64,000 nt of DNA from Panorpa germanica (Eukaryota > Arthropoda > Insecta > Mecoptera > Panorpidae), in the NCBI GenBank assembly GCA_963678705.1, contig OY783205.1:4588001-4652000 (forward strand). The letters run 5' to 3'. Below are positions 1-13,426 of the stretch, one piece after another (position 1 is the first letter of the stretch; every line of letters starts with the position of its first letter). Under the pieces are notes generated by a model. The model did not search any database, was not told where the DNA came from, and was given only the letters and a program-made list of their open reading frames with translations. Both the position numbers and the translations under genes were made by a program.

Positions 1-3000
1 AAATTTAAAAAACAATTCATTTTAGCGAAAATTACTTAAAAATAATATTTTGCATTATTTTCAATTTAGGAAATAACTTTTATTTAGTCACAAATATTAT
101 ATACACGTCGCTTTGCGACGGGGCGAAGCGCTAGTGTTATATATAATGTCCGAGGTGTATGTTTGTTTTCTTATATGTTTATATTCTTATATTCTTATAT
201 GTTTACGCGATTCGTATGGTAGCTCGAAAACGGCTCCATGGAAGTTTTTAAAAATTTCCTATTTCGTAGAGAAAAAAATTCTAAGACTTTTGGCGTCCCC
301 GGATTTTTCCCTGAATTTCCTGGAAACCCGTAATTTTGGAAAAACTGGAAAAAAAGTGAACCCTTTTTTGCTGTATTACTTTTAATTCGTAAAAGATAGA
401 AAGTTGAAATTTTGCATGTGTATGAAGGTATTTAATGCTGACATTTCTCAAAAATTAGAAATTCAAAAAGTAAAAAAGGGGGGGTTGAGGAAATTCGGGG
501 GCCCGGTAGGGAAATTTAGAGAAAGTTCATATTCTGGATTCTAGAATAATTAAGTATATTATTAATAAAAAAAAATTCACAATTCCAAAATTTTATTTGG
601 GGGCAGTATTTGCCGAGAGTAAAAATTGTGCTAGAAAGTTGAAATTTTGTACATAGGCTAACCTTGGAAACTTATTTACGATTCGAAAAAAAAAATCAAA
701 AATTTTGAAAAAAAGTTGGTCAAATAACGCATAAATTGAAAATATTTTTTATTTTGATAAAAAAAATATATTTTTTTAGTCAATTTATATGTGTCAATGT
801 ATATGTGCGAGTTTATTTATTATTTCAATTTAAAAATAGAACAGTTAAATATGAAATGTAATTACGAATTATTTTATTGGATTCAAATGATACACGCCAA
901 AAAGACGTCGCTTTGCGACGGGGGTGAACTATAGTAGAGTTAAATATGAATTGTAATTACGAATTATTTTATTGAATTTAAATATACACGCCAAAAAGAC
1001 GCTTTACGACGGGGGTAAACTCTGGTGGAATTAAAATTTTTACATGAAGTTCAAGCCACACACAAAAGACAGACGTCGCTTGCGACGGGAGTAAAAGCTA
1101 GTCTACTATTATAATGTTCGTAATGTTCCAATTTAACATGGAAAACTCATAAGAACTCATAGATATTTATATATATATATATATATATATTTCCGGTAAC
1201 AAAATCTGTATGGTATCTTCTAAACGGCGCCTACAAAGTTTTTTAAATTTTGATATTATGTAAAGGACGAATTTCTAAGACTTTCTACGTCCCTGAATTT
1301 TTCCCTGAATTTCCCTGGAACAAATTATTCTGGAAAAACTGGAAAATTCGAAAAAATACTTTTGCAAATATCTGACGAACTAGAAAAGATAGAAAACTGA
1401 AATTTGGTGTGTGTATTAAGGTATTCAATGCTGACATTTCTCAAAAATTAGAAATTCAAAAATTGAAAAAGGGGGGGTTACAGAAATTTGGGGGCCCGTT
1501 ACGGAACTTTGGAGAAAGTTCATATTCTGGATTCTAGAATAATTAAGTATATTAATAATAAAAAAAAATTCAAAATTTCAAAATTTTATTGGGGGGCACG
1601 GGGGCACGGGGGCAGTATTTTTCGAGAGTAAAAATTGTGCTAGAAAGTTAAAATTTTGTATATAGGCTAACCTTGGTAACTTATTTACGAATCGAAAAAA
1701 AAAATCCCAAATTTTGAAAAAAAGTTGGTCATTTAACGCATAAATTGAAAATATTATATACGGGGGCAGTATTTTTCGAGAGTAAAAATTGTGCTAGAAA
1801 GTTAAAATTTTGTATATAGGCTAACCTTGGTAACTTATTTACGAATCGAAAAAAAAAATCCCAAATTTTGAAAAAAAGTTGGTCATTTAACGCATAAATT
1901 AAAAATATTTTTTATTTTGATAAAAAAAATATATTTTTTTAATCAATTTATATGTGTGTATATGTGCGCGAGTTTATTTATTATTTCAATTTAAAAATAG
2001 AGTTAAATATGAAATTTAATTACGAATTATTTTATTGGATTTAAATGATACACGCCAAAAAGACATCGCTCTGCGACGGCCGTAAACCTTAGACTTTAAA
2101 AGGGACTTTAAAGAGAAAAAAATCTAAGACTTCTAGCATCCCCGGATTTTTCCCTGAATTTCCTGGAAACCCGTATTTTGGGAAAAAATGGAAAAAAAGT
2201 GAGCCCTTTTTTGCTGTATTACTTTTAATTCGTAAATTATAGAAAGATGAAATTTTGCATGTGTATTAAGGTATTCAATGCTGACATTTCTCAAAAATTA
2301 GAAATTTAAAAATTAAAAAAGGGGGGGTTGAAGAAATTCGGGGGCCTGGTAGGAAACGTCAAAGAAAGTTCATATTCTAAATTCTAGAATAAATAAGTAT
2401 ATTATCAATAATAGAAAATTCAAAATTTTATTTGGGGGCACGGGGGACAATATTTTTTGAATGTAAAAATTGTGCTAGAAAGTTGAAATTTTGTATATAG
2501 GCTAACCTTGGTAACTTATTAACTAATCAAAAAAAATCCCAAATTTTGAAAAAAAGTTGGTCAAATAACGCATAAATTGAAAATATTTTTTATTTTAATA
2601 TAAAAAATATATTTTTTTGGTCAGTTTGTATGAAAAATTAATTGTTATTATATGTAAAATTAATATAGGACGAGTTTATTTATTATTTCAATTTAAAAAT
2701 GAGTTTAAATTTTGACATGAAATTCAAGCCACACACAAAAAACAGACGTCGCTTGCGACGGCGGTAAAAGCTAGTATATTATAATGTCCCAGGTGTATAT
2801 TTATATTCTTATATGTTTATGTGTTTATATGTTTGGTTCGAATTTTGTATGGCATCTCGAAAACGGCTCCAGGGAAGTTTTTAAAAATTTCCTATTTCGT
2901 AGAGAAAAAAATTCTAAGACTTTTGGCGTCCCCGGATTTTTCCCTGAATTTCCTGGAAACCCGTAATTTTGGAAAAACTGGAAGAAAAGTGATCCCTTTT

Positions 3001-5226
3001 CTGCTGTATTACTTTTAATTCGTATAAGATAGAAAGTTGAAATTTTGCATGTGTATTAAGGTATTCAATGCTGACATTTCTCAAAAATTAGAAATTCAAA
3101 AATTGAAAAAGGGGGGTTAAAGAAATTCGGGGGCCCGGTAGGGAACTTTGGAGAAAGTTCATATTCTGGATTGTAGAATAATTAAGTATATTATTAATAA
3201 AAAAAAATTCAAAATTTCAAAATTTTATTTGGGGGCACGGGGGCAGTATTTTCCGAGAGTAAAAATTGTGCTAGAAAGTTGAAATTTTGTATATAGGCTA
3301 ACCTTGGTAACTTATTTACGAATCGAAAAAAAAAATCCCAAATTTTGAAAAAAAGTTGGTCAAATAACGCATAAATTGAAAATATTTTTTATTTTGATAA
3401 AAAAATAATATTTTTTTAGTCAATTTATATGTGTGTATATGTGTGCGAGTTTATTTATTATTTCAATTTAAAAATAGAACAGTAAAATATGAAATTTAAT
3501 TACGAATTATTTTATTGGATTCAAATGATACACGCCAAAAAGACGTCGCATTGCGACGGGGGTAAACTCAAGTATATTATAATGTCCCAAGTGTATATTT
3601 ATATTCTCATATGTTTGTGTTTATATGTTTGGTTCGAATTTTGTATGGCATCTCGAAATCGGCTCCAGGGAAGTTTTTAAAAATTTCCTATTTCGTAGAG
3701 AAAAACATTCTAAGACTTTTGGCGTCCCCGGATTTTTCCCTGAATTTCCTGGAAACCCGTAATTTTGGAAAAACTGGATAAAAGTGATCCCTTTTTTGCT
3801 GTATTACTTTTAATTCGTATAAGATAGAAAGTTGAAATTTTGCATGTGTATTAAGGTATTCAATGCTGACATTTCTAAAAAATTAGAAATTTAAAAATTG
3901 AAAAAGGGGGGGTTAAAGAAATTCGGTGGCCCGGCAGGGAACTTTGGAGAAAATTCATTTTCTGGATTCTAGAATAATTAAGAATATTATTATTAAAAAA
4001 AAAATTCAAAATTTTAAAATTGTATTGGGGGGCACGGTGGCAGTGTTTGCCCAGAGTAAAAATTGTGCTAGAAAGTTGAAATTTTGTATATAGGCTAACC
4101 TTGGCAACTTATTTACGAATCGAAAAAAAAATCTCAAATTTTGAAAAAAAATTGTTCAAATATCGCATAAATTCAAAATAGTTTTTATTTTGATATAAAA
4201 AATGTATTTTTTTAGACAGTTTGTATGAAAAATTAATTGTTAATCAATTAAATGTTAAATCAATATAGGACGAGTTTATCATTTCAATTTAAAAATGGAA
4301 TTAAATTTTGACTTAAAATTCAAGCCACTCACAAAAAACAAACGTCGCTTGCGACGGGGGTAAAGCTAGTCTTATATTATAATGTCCCAGGTGTATATTT
4401 GTTTTCTTATATTCTTATATGTTTGGTTCGAATTTTGTATGGCATCTCGAAAACGGCTCCAGGGAAGTTTTTGAAAATTTCCTATTTCGTAGAGAAAAAA
4501 ATTCTAAGACTTTTGGCGTCCCCGAATTTTTCCCTGAATTTCCTGGAAACCCGTAATTTTGGAAAAACGAAAAAAAAAAATTTTACTTTTTCCTCTGTAA
4601 CTTTTAATTCGTAAAAGATAGAAAGTTGATTTTTTGCATGTGTATTAAGCTATTTAAGGCTGATATTTCTCAAAAATTAGAAATTCAAAAATTGAAAAAG
4701 GGGGGGTTAAAGAAATTCGGGAGCCCGGTAGGAAACTTTGGAGAAAGTTCATCTTCTGAATTCTGGAATAATTAAGTATATTATTAATGAAAAAAAATTC
4801 AAAATTTCAAAATTTTATTTGGGGGCACGGGGGCAGTATTTTCCGAGAGTAGAAATTGTGCGAGAAAGTTGAAATTTTGTATATAGGCTAACCTTGGTAA
4901 CTTATTTACGAATCGAAAACAAAAATTCCAAATTTTGAAAAAAAGTTGGTCAAATAACGCATAAATTGAAAATATTCTTTATTTTGATAAAAAAAAAATA
5001 TTTTTTTTAGTCAATTTATTATTGAGCGAGTTTATTATTTATTTCAATTTAAAAATAGAGTTAAATATGAAATGTAATTACGAATTATTTTATTGAATTC
5101 AAATCATACACGCCAAAAAGTCATCGCTTTGCGACGGTGGTAAACTCAAGTGGAATTTAAATTTTTACATGAAGTTCAAACTACACACAAACGACAGACG
5201 TCGCTTGCGACGGTGGTAAAAGCTAG
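1..5226 (+). repeat. Tandem array of Helitron-like non-autonomous units
   Basis: Head-to-tail repeats of an AT-rich unit. Blocks recur in the same order in each unit: a start near AATGTCCCAGGTGTAT, a stretch with the words CTAAGACTTTTGGCGTCCCC and CCTGAATTTCCTGGAAACCC, a run of G ending in GGGGGCCCGG, then TATATAGGCTAACCTTGG. Each unit ends in the hairpin CGTCGC-loop-GCGACG followed 10-14 bases later by CTAG or a variant, then usually T. Ends of this kind lie at about 134, 934, 1101, 2093, 2774, 3572, 4369 and 5226, so the best units are about 800 bp. Two alternating 3' tails are seen: one with CGCCAAAAAGACGTCGC and one with CACACAAAAAACAGACGTCG. A stem-loop just before a terminal CTRR is the known Helitron 3' end. 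No long reading frame is shared, so the short ORFs here are not genes. Confidence 0.8.
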
Positions 5227-7036
5227 TGTTTCAATATAAAGTCGTAAAACAACACGAGAACTACTAGGGTAAGAACCGGACTGTTACGCAGTAAAACAAA
5301 ATTCAAACTTGAAATAGATATAAATCCGTCATTTTCGGATAATTAATAGAATAAAAACGCCAATAAACGTTTAATAACCAATATTTACCAATTAAACTTC
5401 TAAAAAATGAATTCACAACCCAATTCTAACTCAGTTATCGCGTTATAGTATCGTTAAGTAAACGATATTTTTTTCAAATATAAGTATGTTTTATTAATTA
5501 ACAAAATAAATTTTTTGATAATCCTTAAATTTGGCAACACTTTTTTGGTCGTTAAGTATATAGCTTAGTTATCAATAGATTTACTGAATCCAACTCTAGT
5601 AAACAATATGACAAAACGGCTTAACTTTGCGAGATATAGTCGATTGTATTCTGAGCAAAAAAAAAATCGTTGTTAACAAATTATGATACATATAGTTATG
5701 TGCTATAATGGGTCTCATTCGCTGTTGTAAAAAAAAAATGATGCTTAATTAAGGATGTATGAACGAGAAAATAATTTTTGATTTAAGGACTCAAAAAATT
5801 TTAACATGTAGATTCCTGCTCCATGAATTTACTGCTAAAATTTCAGGGTAGGTAACCTTTCATATTTTAAAGAAATTAATTGTTGAAAATTGACATGAAA
5901 TACATTGCTCTTATGGAGAAATGGGTACTTGTTATCTTAAATCAATAAATATGAGTATGTTCTATATTGTGTCGTATAAAAAAATTCATTAATTAGAAAG
6001 TGTAATATTGGCGTGACACGTCAATATTTTAAAAATACTATGTATCCATTCATCCTGAGAAGATTAGAAATGAAATTCAAATTATGATATTCAATAAATT
6101 ACTTTTCGCCATTGGCAACGTCGCACTGCTATAATAAGCGTCACAACTCGACAGCAAGAAAAACGGTAATTAATGATTTAAATATAACCTCGTTCAGTAC
6201 TGTTATTACGTGATAGTAACAGCAAAAATTAAGAAAATAGCTCATATGGTATATAGAATTAAAGTATTTATAAACACTTTAATAATTTAATAACATAACA
6301 AAATAATTACAATGCAGTGATTAAAATTTATGTATAGATACATAAAAATGATTTTTTCTGCAGTTCAAGTTTTTCAATTGCTGACTTTATAATCATTTGT
6401 TTTTTTATTTCAATATGTAAATTATTATCTATTTCTAGTGGTCGTTTTTTACAAAATTATTCTTGCTTGTTACGTTTTTGAGGTATATCCATCTTTACAA
6501 AACATTCAAATGTCACCGGAAAAATCTAACCAAAAAAATCTGTGTTGCCAAAAGTTAAAATTCAGATCACGTGATAATTTTCTTCACTTCACCTCACAAA
6601 TTGTCATGCCTATCCCCACCAATCAAAATTCATTATTACACCACGCCCTCGTTCATACATCCTTAATATAATTTTACCTTGTCTGTTAAAAAATATTTTA
6701 TTATTCTATTATTTACGTATGAAAGTCCAAAAATTAAAAATTTTACTTTTAGTACCTAAAATAGTGTAATGTATTCTTTTCTCTTTCTCACCCATGTACA
6801 TTTCAGCTTTCTCTCTCTAACAACAGGCATAATACCGCGGTACTTTACAATATTAAATCGGTCTGGCGCTCGTTTAACAACCGAATTAGTGAATGGCAAA
6901 TTCATTTCATACTTTTTAATATTCAAATAAAATAATATTAAAATTTCAGCCCTCTTAAAATAGTTAAAAAGGAAATTATTTGGTTATAAAAAATAGCATC
7001 TGGAATGTGTTAGCAACACCAAAATACTTGGCAATA
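5227..7036. other. No recognisable gene or element
   Basis: AT-rich sequence between the tandem array and the next retrotransposon. I see no convincing exon, splice pair or terminal repeat. The longest open frame, at 6438-6671, has no recognisable motif. Confidence 0.4.
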
Positions 7037-8350
7037 TTTTTTTTTTTTTTTTTTTTATTAGGCTTTGGCTTATTTAGCATTCTTGCTCTATTATTACATT
7101 TACAAGTATTTAAGTATTACAAGTATTACATTTTATAATCCATAAAATTATTTATAAATATACATATAACACTATATCTACTCTATTTATTACTTTTGGT
7201 TTTTTTTTAAGATTTTCCTTGCATTTTATATATCAATTCCATTGTTAAATATAAATTCAATCACATATTTTGCAGTGGTACTATTTATATCGTATACTAG
7301 ACTTAATACGTTTACTGGCATCATGGTATGTTTACATAAATTACTCCATAAGTGGTCGACTTCCTGTTTTTTGAATTTACATCCTAGTACCATGTGGTCT
7401 ATAGTACCTTCCTCTCCACAGATGCAATTAGAAGATTGTATTATTTTTATTTTTGCTAGATGTGATGGTACTTTACAATGACCTGATCTTTGTCGGCATA
7501 TTGTATAAATGAATTTTCTAGGTAAATTTTTATTGATCCACATGTTATCTTTAATTTTATTGTTGAAAAGGTAGAATGTTTTGCCTGTGGTTTGACTTGC
7601 CTCCTTGTATATTATTTGCCAGTCCATATATGCCTTTTCCTTGATAATAATTTTCATTTCATTTAAGGAAGATTTTATATCTATTAATTTACCGTCAGTA
7701 CATGCTTCTTTTGCTAACTTATCTGCAGTTTCATTGCCTAAAATTCTAGAATGACCTGGTACCCATAAAAATTTTATGTTCACTCCACTTTTTTTCAGTT
7801 TACAATATATTGCTTTTATTTTACAAATTTTATTATTATTATTGTTTTTGAAGTTGTTATTATTTATAGCTGCTAATACACTATATGCATCTGTTACTAT
7901 TAATATGTTAGACTCTTTAGTGTTTTTAATTATCTTCATTGTCTTCAATATAGCTATAAGTTCAGCATTGAATAAACTTGATATATTATTTAACTTAAAC
8001 TTATATTGCTTGTTTGTTGTAGAGTTGTATAAGCCCGCACCTCCTTTTTTAAATTTACTATTTACGGAACCATCTGTATACCATATGTCCCATTTTATGT
8101 TTTCAGTGCATATAAAATTCATATATCGTTGATATATTATAGTGCTGTTGTCTTTTTTGTTGAAATATTTAACTTCGGTATCTATTTTAATAGTTTTTAG
8201 TTCATATGAAGATTTAAAGTAGGGCATGATCTCAAAACTTTCTATAGGTATATTTTTGTAATGATTGTAACTTATTAAAAGAAGAGGTTGGTTCTTGTTT
8301 ATCCAATATGGCTTAATGTATACATTTTGAAGTTCTTCTATTCTAGACAT
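7037..8350 (-). mobile_element. 5'-truncated non-LTR retrotransposon: RNase H end and tail
   Basis: The minus-strand frame 8350-7226 encodes the C-terminal part of a LINE-type polyprotein. An RNase H domain sits at about residues 85-220 of the frame: the catalytic stretches are WYTDGS, then NAELIAIL, then VTDAYSVLAAI, and the end reads GHSRILGNETADKLAKEA. After it comes the usual Cys/His tail with GHCKVPSHL and CICGEEGTIDHMVLGC. The 3' untranslated region ends in a T-run on the plus strand (7037-7056), that is, a poly(A) tail. RNase H plus this tail is typical of I/R1-type elements. Endonuclease and reverse transcriptase are missing, so it is a dead 5'-truncated insertion. A second copy with the same 3' end lies at 43754-44357, and part of this frame is repeated at 15571-16031. 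Confidence 0.85.
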
Positions 8351-9225
8351 GATAATAATTCCATGTTTTTAATAGTTTTTAAAAGTTATTGAAAAAGTCA
8401 ATATTTTTAAATAATATTTGCAGAACCAATTTTGACATGGATCTAGATTAGCTTGCCATAGATCTTAGAATTAGCTTGTAAAAATATATCAAAAGTTAAC
8501 TTGCACTGTAAGACTAATTTCTACCTGGGTGTAATACACATTATAATAGAACTAGCGACATCCAAGCGAACGTATTCATCGTTCAATTTAAATTCAAAAT
8601 GAACTCTAATAACATTTTTCTCTCCGTTCCCCAGGTCATGAAGACGACGTACACTTACTACACGGTGATGAGCGACGTCGGATGAGTCGACGTAAAATGA
8701 GTTCTCTTGATGATCTAACCAATTCTGCAATTTCTAGTTAATAGCACTCAAAGCAAACACCTGCACACAACACTTTTAATTTGAAGAGTTATATAAATTA
8801 TTTAATAGTTTTGTTCTAATGTAAATAATATTAAATAAAAATCGTACCTGCCTACTTTGTATTGGCACATATCGTAATGTAGGCCAATAATGTTCTGGCT
8901 GTACGAGTATCTACTCTATACGTATGCTTTTATTGGAAAATTCATATGATTGTATTATGTGGAAGAAGACGTGTTTACCCAAGTAAAAATTTCGACCCAA
9001 TTGACGACCTAGAAGAACCCGTATCTGGGATATTTTGCATTGGATTTTTGCTCCTGCTTTGAGCCTACATGTGGCAGTTGTCGGACAAATTACGATGTTT
9101 AGGGTCAAAAGAGAATGATATTTAAAACCTATTTAGCACTAGCCACGCCTTAGTTACGCATTAAATTTTTATTATAGTTATATTGACGCGTTATATTATT
9201 TATTAAGCGGTGTTGCCGTGTCGAC

Positions 9226-9305
<80 letters not shown>

Positions 9306-10537
9306 TATATTTAAATATAAATCTAAGTAGCAACTAAAGTGAATTATTGTACCGACAATGTTTGTCCAACACTATCTATCTCTATCTAACTCATTATTGC
9401 ATCTATCTATCTCTCTCTAACTCATTATTTCATATTCATCCCTACAGACTATTCTACAACAACAGAATCTATGTTTTACACCCATAGCAGGTGTTGAGCA
9501 ATTACTTTTGACAATCTTAAGTTTAAAAAAGGTTTACAGAGTTTGAATTACATTAGACGATAGGTTCATAATTTTGGTTATGACTACGGAAGGGTCATAT
9601 AATAATGTTTATGATGAGACGTGGTTTACTTTACTTTATTTAGTATGAAAAGAGGAGCATAAATTTAGATTCGGGTAACCTACAATGCTCAGTATGAACG
9701 TATCTGAACGTTTATTACCCATCATTAAGAATTTTCGTCAAGTATTTACCTATCTTATAAAAAACAATTAGCTGCAATAACCTAATTCACCTAACTTTAG
9801 GATCATGACAGGTCCAAAATTTCGACTCGGTTAAATTTTAGTAGTTTGAACAAACATCAACAAACACATTTACAGAAAAGTGTTTTTAACATAACGTTTG
9901 CGAGAAGTAATTTAGGCATTAATATAATTTTTAGCGACTTTCATTTTGTATTTACTATTGTCAGTTTCAACTAATGTCTGATTTACTAAGCAGTGTTCTC
10001 ACGGGGCGATTTTACTCGACGATTTTAAAATCCCTCGTCAGTAACGGCCCGTAAGGACACGTCAGTGAAATGAGCGGTCTGGATGTTGGCGGTCCCGATG
10101 TTATACGTCCGATTTTGGCGGGCTAAGGTATACTAGCAGTTACTTCGGCAATATTAATAATCGGAATTATAGCTGTAAAAAACAACTAAACAAGTATTTT
10201 TATTAAAATTTAAATAAATACAGAATGCAATAAGACAAAATGAACATAAGTTGTCATATATTTGTATATATGTATAACTATTTCGAAGAATACAATTGCA
10301 GTATTCATAAGGCATATATAATTTGCAAAAACGTAAATTTTCCCTATCTTTTTGATAACGAAACTTTGCACACAAATTAAGAACATAATAGAGAACATTA
10401 AAAATAATATATGGAACTAACAATTACACAAAAAGTTTTTCGTAAAATCCATGTGAAGTTCACCGACATTTCATAGATACAAGTAAATTTACAAGGTATA
10501 CCTAATTCGCAAGTTGGCCGCCCAATGTTGGCGGTCT
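7890..10537. repeat. 2.6 kb duplicated segment, copy 1
   Basis: This segment matches 15571-18192 essentially base for base. The differences I found are the length of the (TA)n tract (about 26 bp longer here) and one base near 9197. It contains half of the RNase H frame, unidentified sequence, the (TA)n tract and AT-rich DNA. The short minus-strand frames at 8521-8730 and 8911-9108 occur in both copies and have no motif I recognise. Confidence 0.9.
9229..9300. repeat. (TA)n microsatellite
   Basis: About 36 uninterrupted TA dinucleotides. The duplicated copy at 16910-16954 is shorter. Confidence 0.95.
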
Positions 10538-10689
10538 ATAGTATACTAGCATATAGTTTGAAAATAAAAAGATTTTTTAAAAAAACTTGCCATAGTAGTG
10601 TTCATACTTTTTTTTACACCACGATAAGTTAAAGTGGACAAAAAGTAAAAATCTTTAAACATTTTAGGGAAAAAAATAATTTTGATTGA

Positions 10690-10975
10690 TTTTTGTGTAA
10701 AAACTACTAGCATTCTGGGATTTTTAATGGTTGGAAGCTAATAGTTGCTTAAAATAACCCCAGTTTGTTTTATGGTTATGCGGTCAACATTATTTTTCAG
10801 CTTGAGAAATTTTCCTATTCAATGTTATTATAACGGGAGAATGATCGGATGATCGGATGATAGATCTAAACTAGATTGGCATTCTACATATGCATTAGGA
10901 ATACCTTTAGTTATGCAAAAATCTGTTAGGTCTGGAGTCTTTTTTGTATCCGTAGGCCAATATGTTGGTGTAGCC
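10690..10975 (-). mobile_element. Jockey-type endonuclease fragment, inverted relative to its RT
   Basis: Read on the minus strand from about 10968, the frame gives PTYWPTDTKKTPDLTDFCIT and then SSLDLSSDH, which are the C-terminal landmarks of the Jockey AP-type endonuclease (the SDH motif). An 8-base repetition of CCGATCAT shifts the frame just after SDH. Further on, KTNWGYFKQLL resembles the endonuclease-RT linker. The adjoining sequence from about 10980 is the RT domain on the plus strand, so the two halves of one ORF2 face away from each other. Confidence 0.7.
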
Positions 10976-10979
10976 GACC

Positions 10980-12222
10980 TTATTACGGCTGAAATACTCA
11001 AACAGTTGCCCGACTTATGCTAATCATTAATGAGGACAAATTATTACCTGATCACCAGTTCGGATTTAGACCAAAACATGGCACTATTGAACAAGTTCAC
11101 CAACTCATTCACAATATAAATACAAGCTTTGAAAAGATACAGTAATGAGTAGCAGCCTTTTTAGACATTTCTCTGCCGTTTGACCGAGTTTTGCATGAAG
11201 GGCTGCTTTGTAAGTTCAAATATATATTACCTATAAACTATTATATCTTCATTAGATCATATCTTAGTGATAGACATTTTTTTGTGAAACAGGGAGAGGA
11301 AACAACAAACCTCTATAAGATACATGCTAGAGTTCCTCAAGGCAGTGTGATGGGTCCAACATTGTACCTACTATACACCGCAGATCTCACTATGACAGCG
11401 GGAGTAGTTACAGAAATATTCGCCGATGATACGGCAGTATTAGCCGTGGACACAAATGCGATAGATGCCTCTGCTAAGTTGCAGATAAGTCTAAACAACA
11501 TAACCGACTGGCTTCATGACTTGCGTATTAAGGCAAATGAAACTAAATCAGTACAAGTGACGTTTACCACCAAACGTGATACATGCCCACCTGTGAAGCT
11601 AAATGGAATCCAAATACCACAAGCAAATGAAGCAAAATATCTGGGAATTTACTTAGATAGGCGTCTCACATGGAGGAAACATATATTTACAAAACGTAAG
11701 GCCCTAGGATTACAACTACGGAAATTATACTGGCTTATAATCAAGAAGAAGTTATCCATAGAGAACAAAATATTATTGTACAAGTGTATACTTAAACCAA
11801 TATGGACTTATGGATTACAACTATGGAGCGCGTCAGCGAACTCAAACACAGAGATCGTGCAAAGGTTTCAATCAAGAACACTACGTATGATTGTAGACGT
11901 ACTACGGTATATTACAAACAAGGGACTGTATCACGATCTAGACATAGCTACAGTGAAAGAGGAAATTAAAACCCGAACGGTGAAATACAAAGACCGTTTG
12001 AAGAACCACCCAAATACATTAGCGTGCAACCAAATGGAAGATAGGACTATTTTCAGCAGACTGAAGAGGAGGGCGTCTCAGGACTTAATCAAATATTATA
12101 ATTTAAATAGAACGGACGTGTCACTGAACGTATACCGTGCAAGATGTACTTATTGTAAACCTTATTGTTAAATGCCAATAGACAGATCGCAATATAAATA
12201 AATTATATATAAAAAAAAAAAA
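10980..12222 (+). mobile_element. Jockey-type reverse transcriptase, truncated and interrupted
   Basis: The open part is 11191-12171 (326 codons). Visible RT landmarks are DHQFGFRPKHGTIEQVHQL upstream (about 11048-11110), PQGSVMGPTLYLLYTADL and the catalytic FADD box (about residues 78-81). The C-terminal thumb follows, with YLGIYLDRRLTW and LLYKCILKPIWTYGLQLW. Stop codons around 11143-11147 separate the first RT blocks from the rest. The element ends in an A-rich tail at 12211-12222. Enzymatically it would have copied its own RNA at a nicked target. It is inactive now: the start of RT is lost, stops are present and the endonuclease part is inverted. Confidence 0.85.
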
Positions 12223-13426
12223 CTTTACAAGAGCCATTCTTAATGATCATGGATGAAATAATGTTGTTATCTTATTTATCTTCAAAAAAATAATATCTCA
12301 ACCACACCAGAAATGCTAAAAACTAAAGTTTCTTGCTAAATAAAACCGTCTATTAAAAGTGCATCGTAAAGAAGCATGATCCTAAAGTATTGCATCCATC
12401 TTTCACCTTTTACTGCGATTTAGTACAGGCCAACTGTAAAGAATTTTATATCAAAAACATTAACAGAGGTAGACTGAAAAAAGAAAATATTTTATCCATG
12501 TGGCAAGAATCGTTAAATAGTGGATGCGGCATATTGGAAAAATTGCATAAAGACTGTGGAAAACAAGATGTTGCAATGCTGGGATATTATAAAACAGCAC
12601 AACCGAAGATTTTGTTATTTCTATTGTGCCATTGTAATACACCCCCCTCCCCCACCCTTGGCTGGAGTAGTGCTTTTCGTTTAAACATTTATCTTTTATT
12701 TTTATTTTTGTCAAACTATTTTACTTATTTAAGCTACTCGTTTAATTATCCTTTTAACTAATTCTATAACGTTATTTAGCAGCGCCACCTAATTTAAATT
12801 TAAGCTGTAAATTAGGAAATCAGCTAATAAAATGCTAAAGTTATAAATGAACAAAAAGAATAATTAAATACAACTATTGATTAGCCATATGGGCTAATCA
12901 ACTCCGCCTTTCGGTTCGATCTAAGACAGTTTTGCCATCAATATAAAGCGTACAAGTATTTCCAAATCATTAATAAAAATATGGTTAAAACAATGCCGGA
13001 ATCCGACACTACGCGATACACATTGGATATGGAAAAATTAGGGTATATTACTTACATGTTAAAATAAACAAAACACACATATTCCAAACACTATAATATA
13101 ATTTATACAAAAAAATAGAAATCTCAACTTTACATAATAAAAAGAGAATTATAAAACAATCGTGAAATTATTCAACTAATTTGTTTAACTATAAACTTTC
13201 TTCTGGCTTAATCTTTAGTCCACTCATCTTTGGACTCAACGACTTTGGATGTTTACAATTTAATGTATAATGTCGCTGATAGTCCAGTGGCGTGCGATGG
13301 TTACACCATCATTATTAATTGTAAATATTACATTATAAACAATTATATAAAGAATTAATTTTTAACTCAGTTATTTATTAATTACAAAAATTAAATGCAT
13401 TGAAAATATTTCAATATGTATAAATA
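12223..13426. other. No recognised gene
   Basis: AT-rich spacer between the Jockey tail and the Helitron. A 123-codon frame (12390-12761) has a composition that could be coding in its first half, but it shows no motif I recognise and runs into low-complexity hydrophobic sequence. Confidence 0.35.

Noticed and set aside
113-4614. Several 60-90 codon ORFs sharing RLLASPDFSLNFLETRNFGK-like text
   Set aside because: They are the same stretch of the repeated Helitron-like unit read in one frame. Starts and ends differ between units, and there is no family motif.
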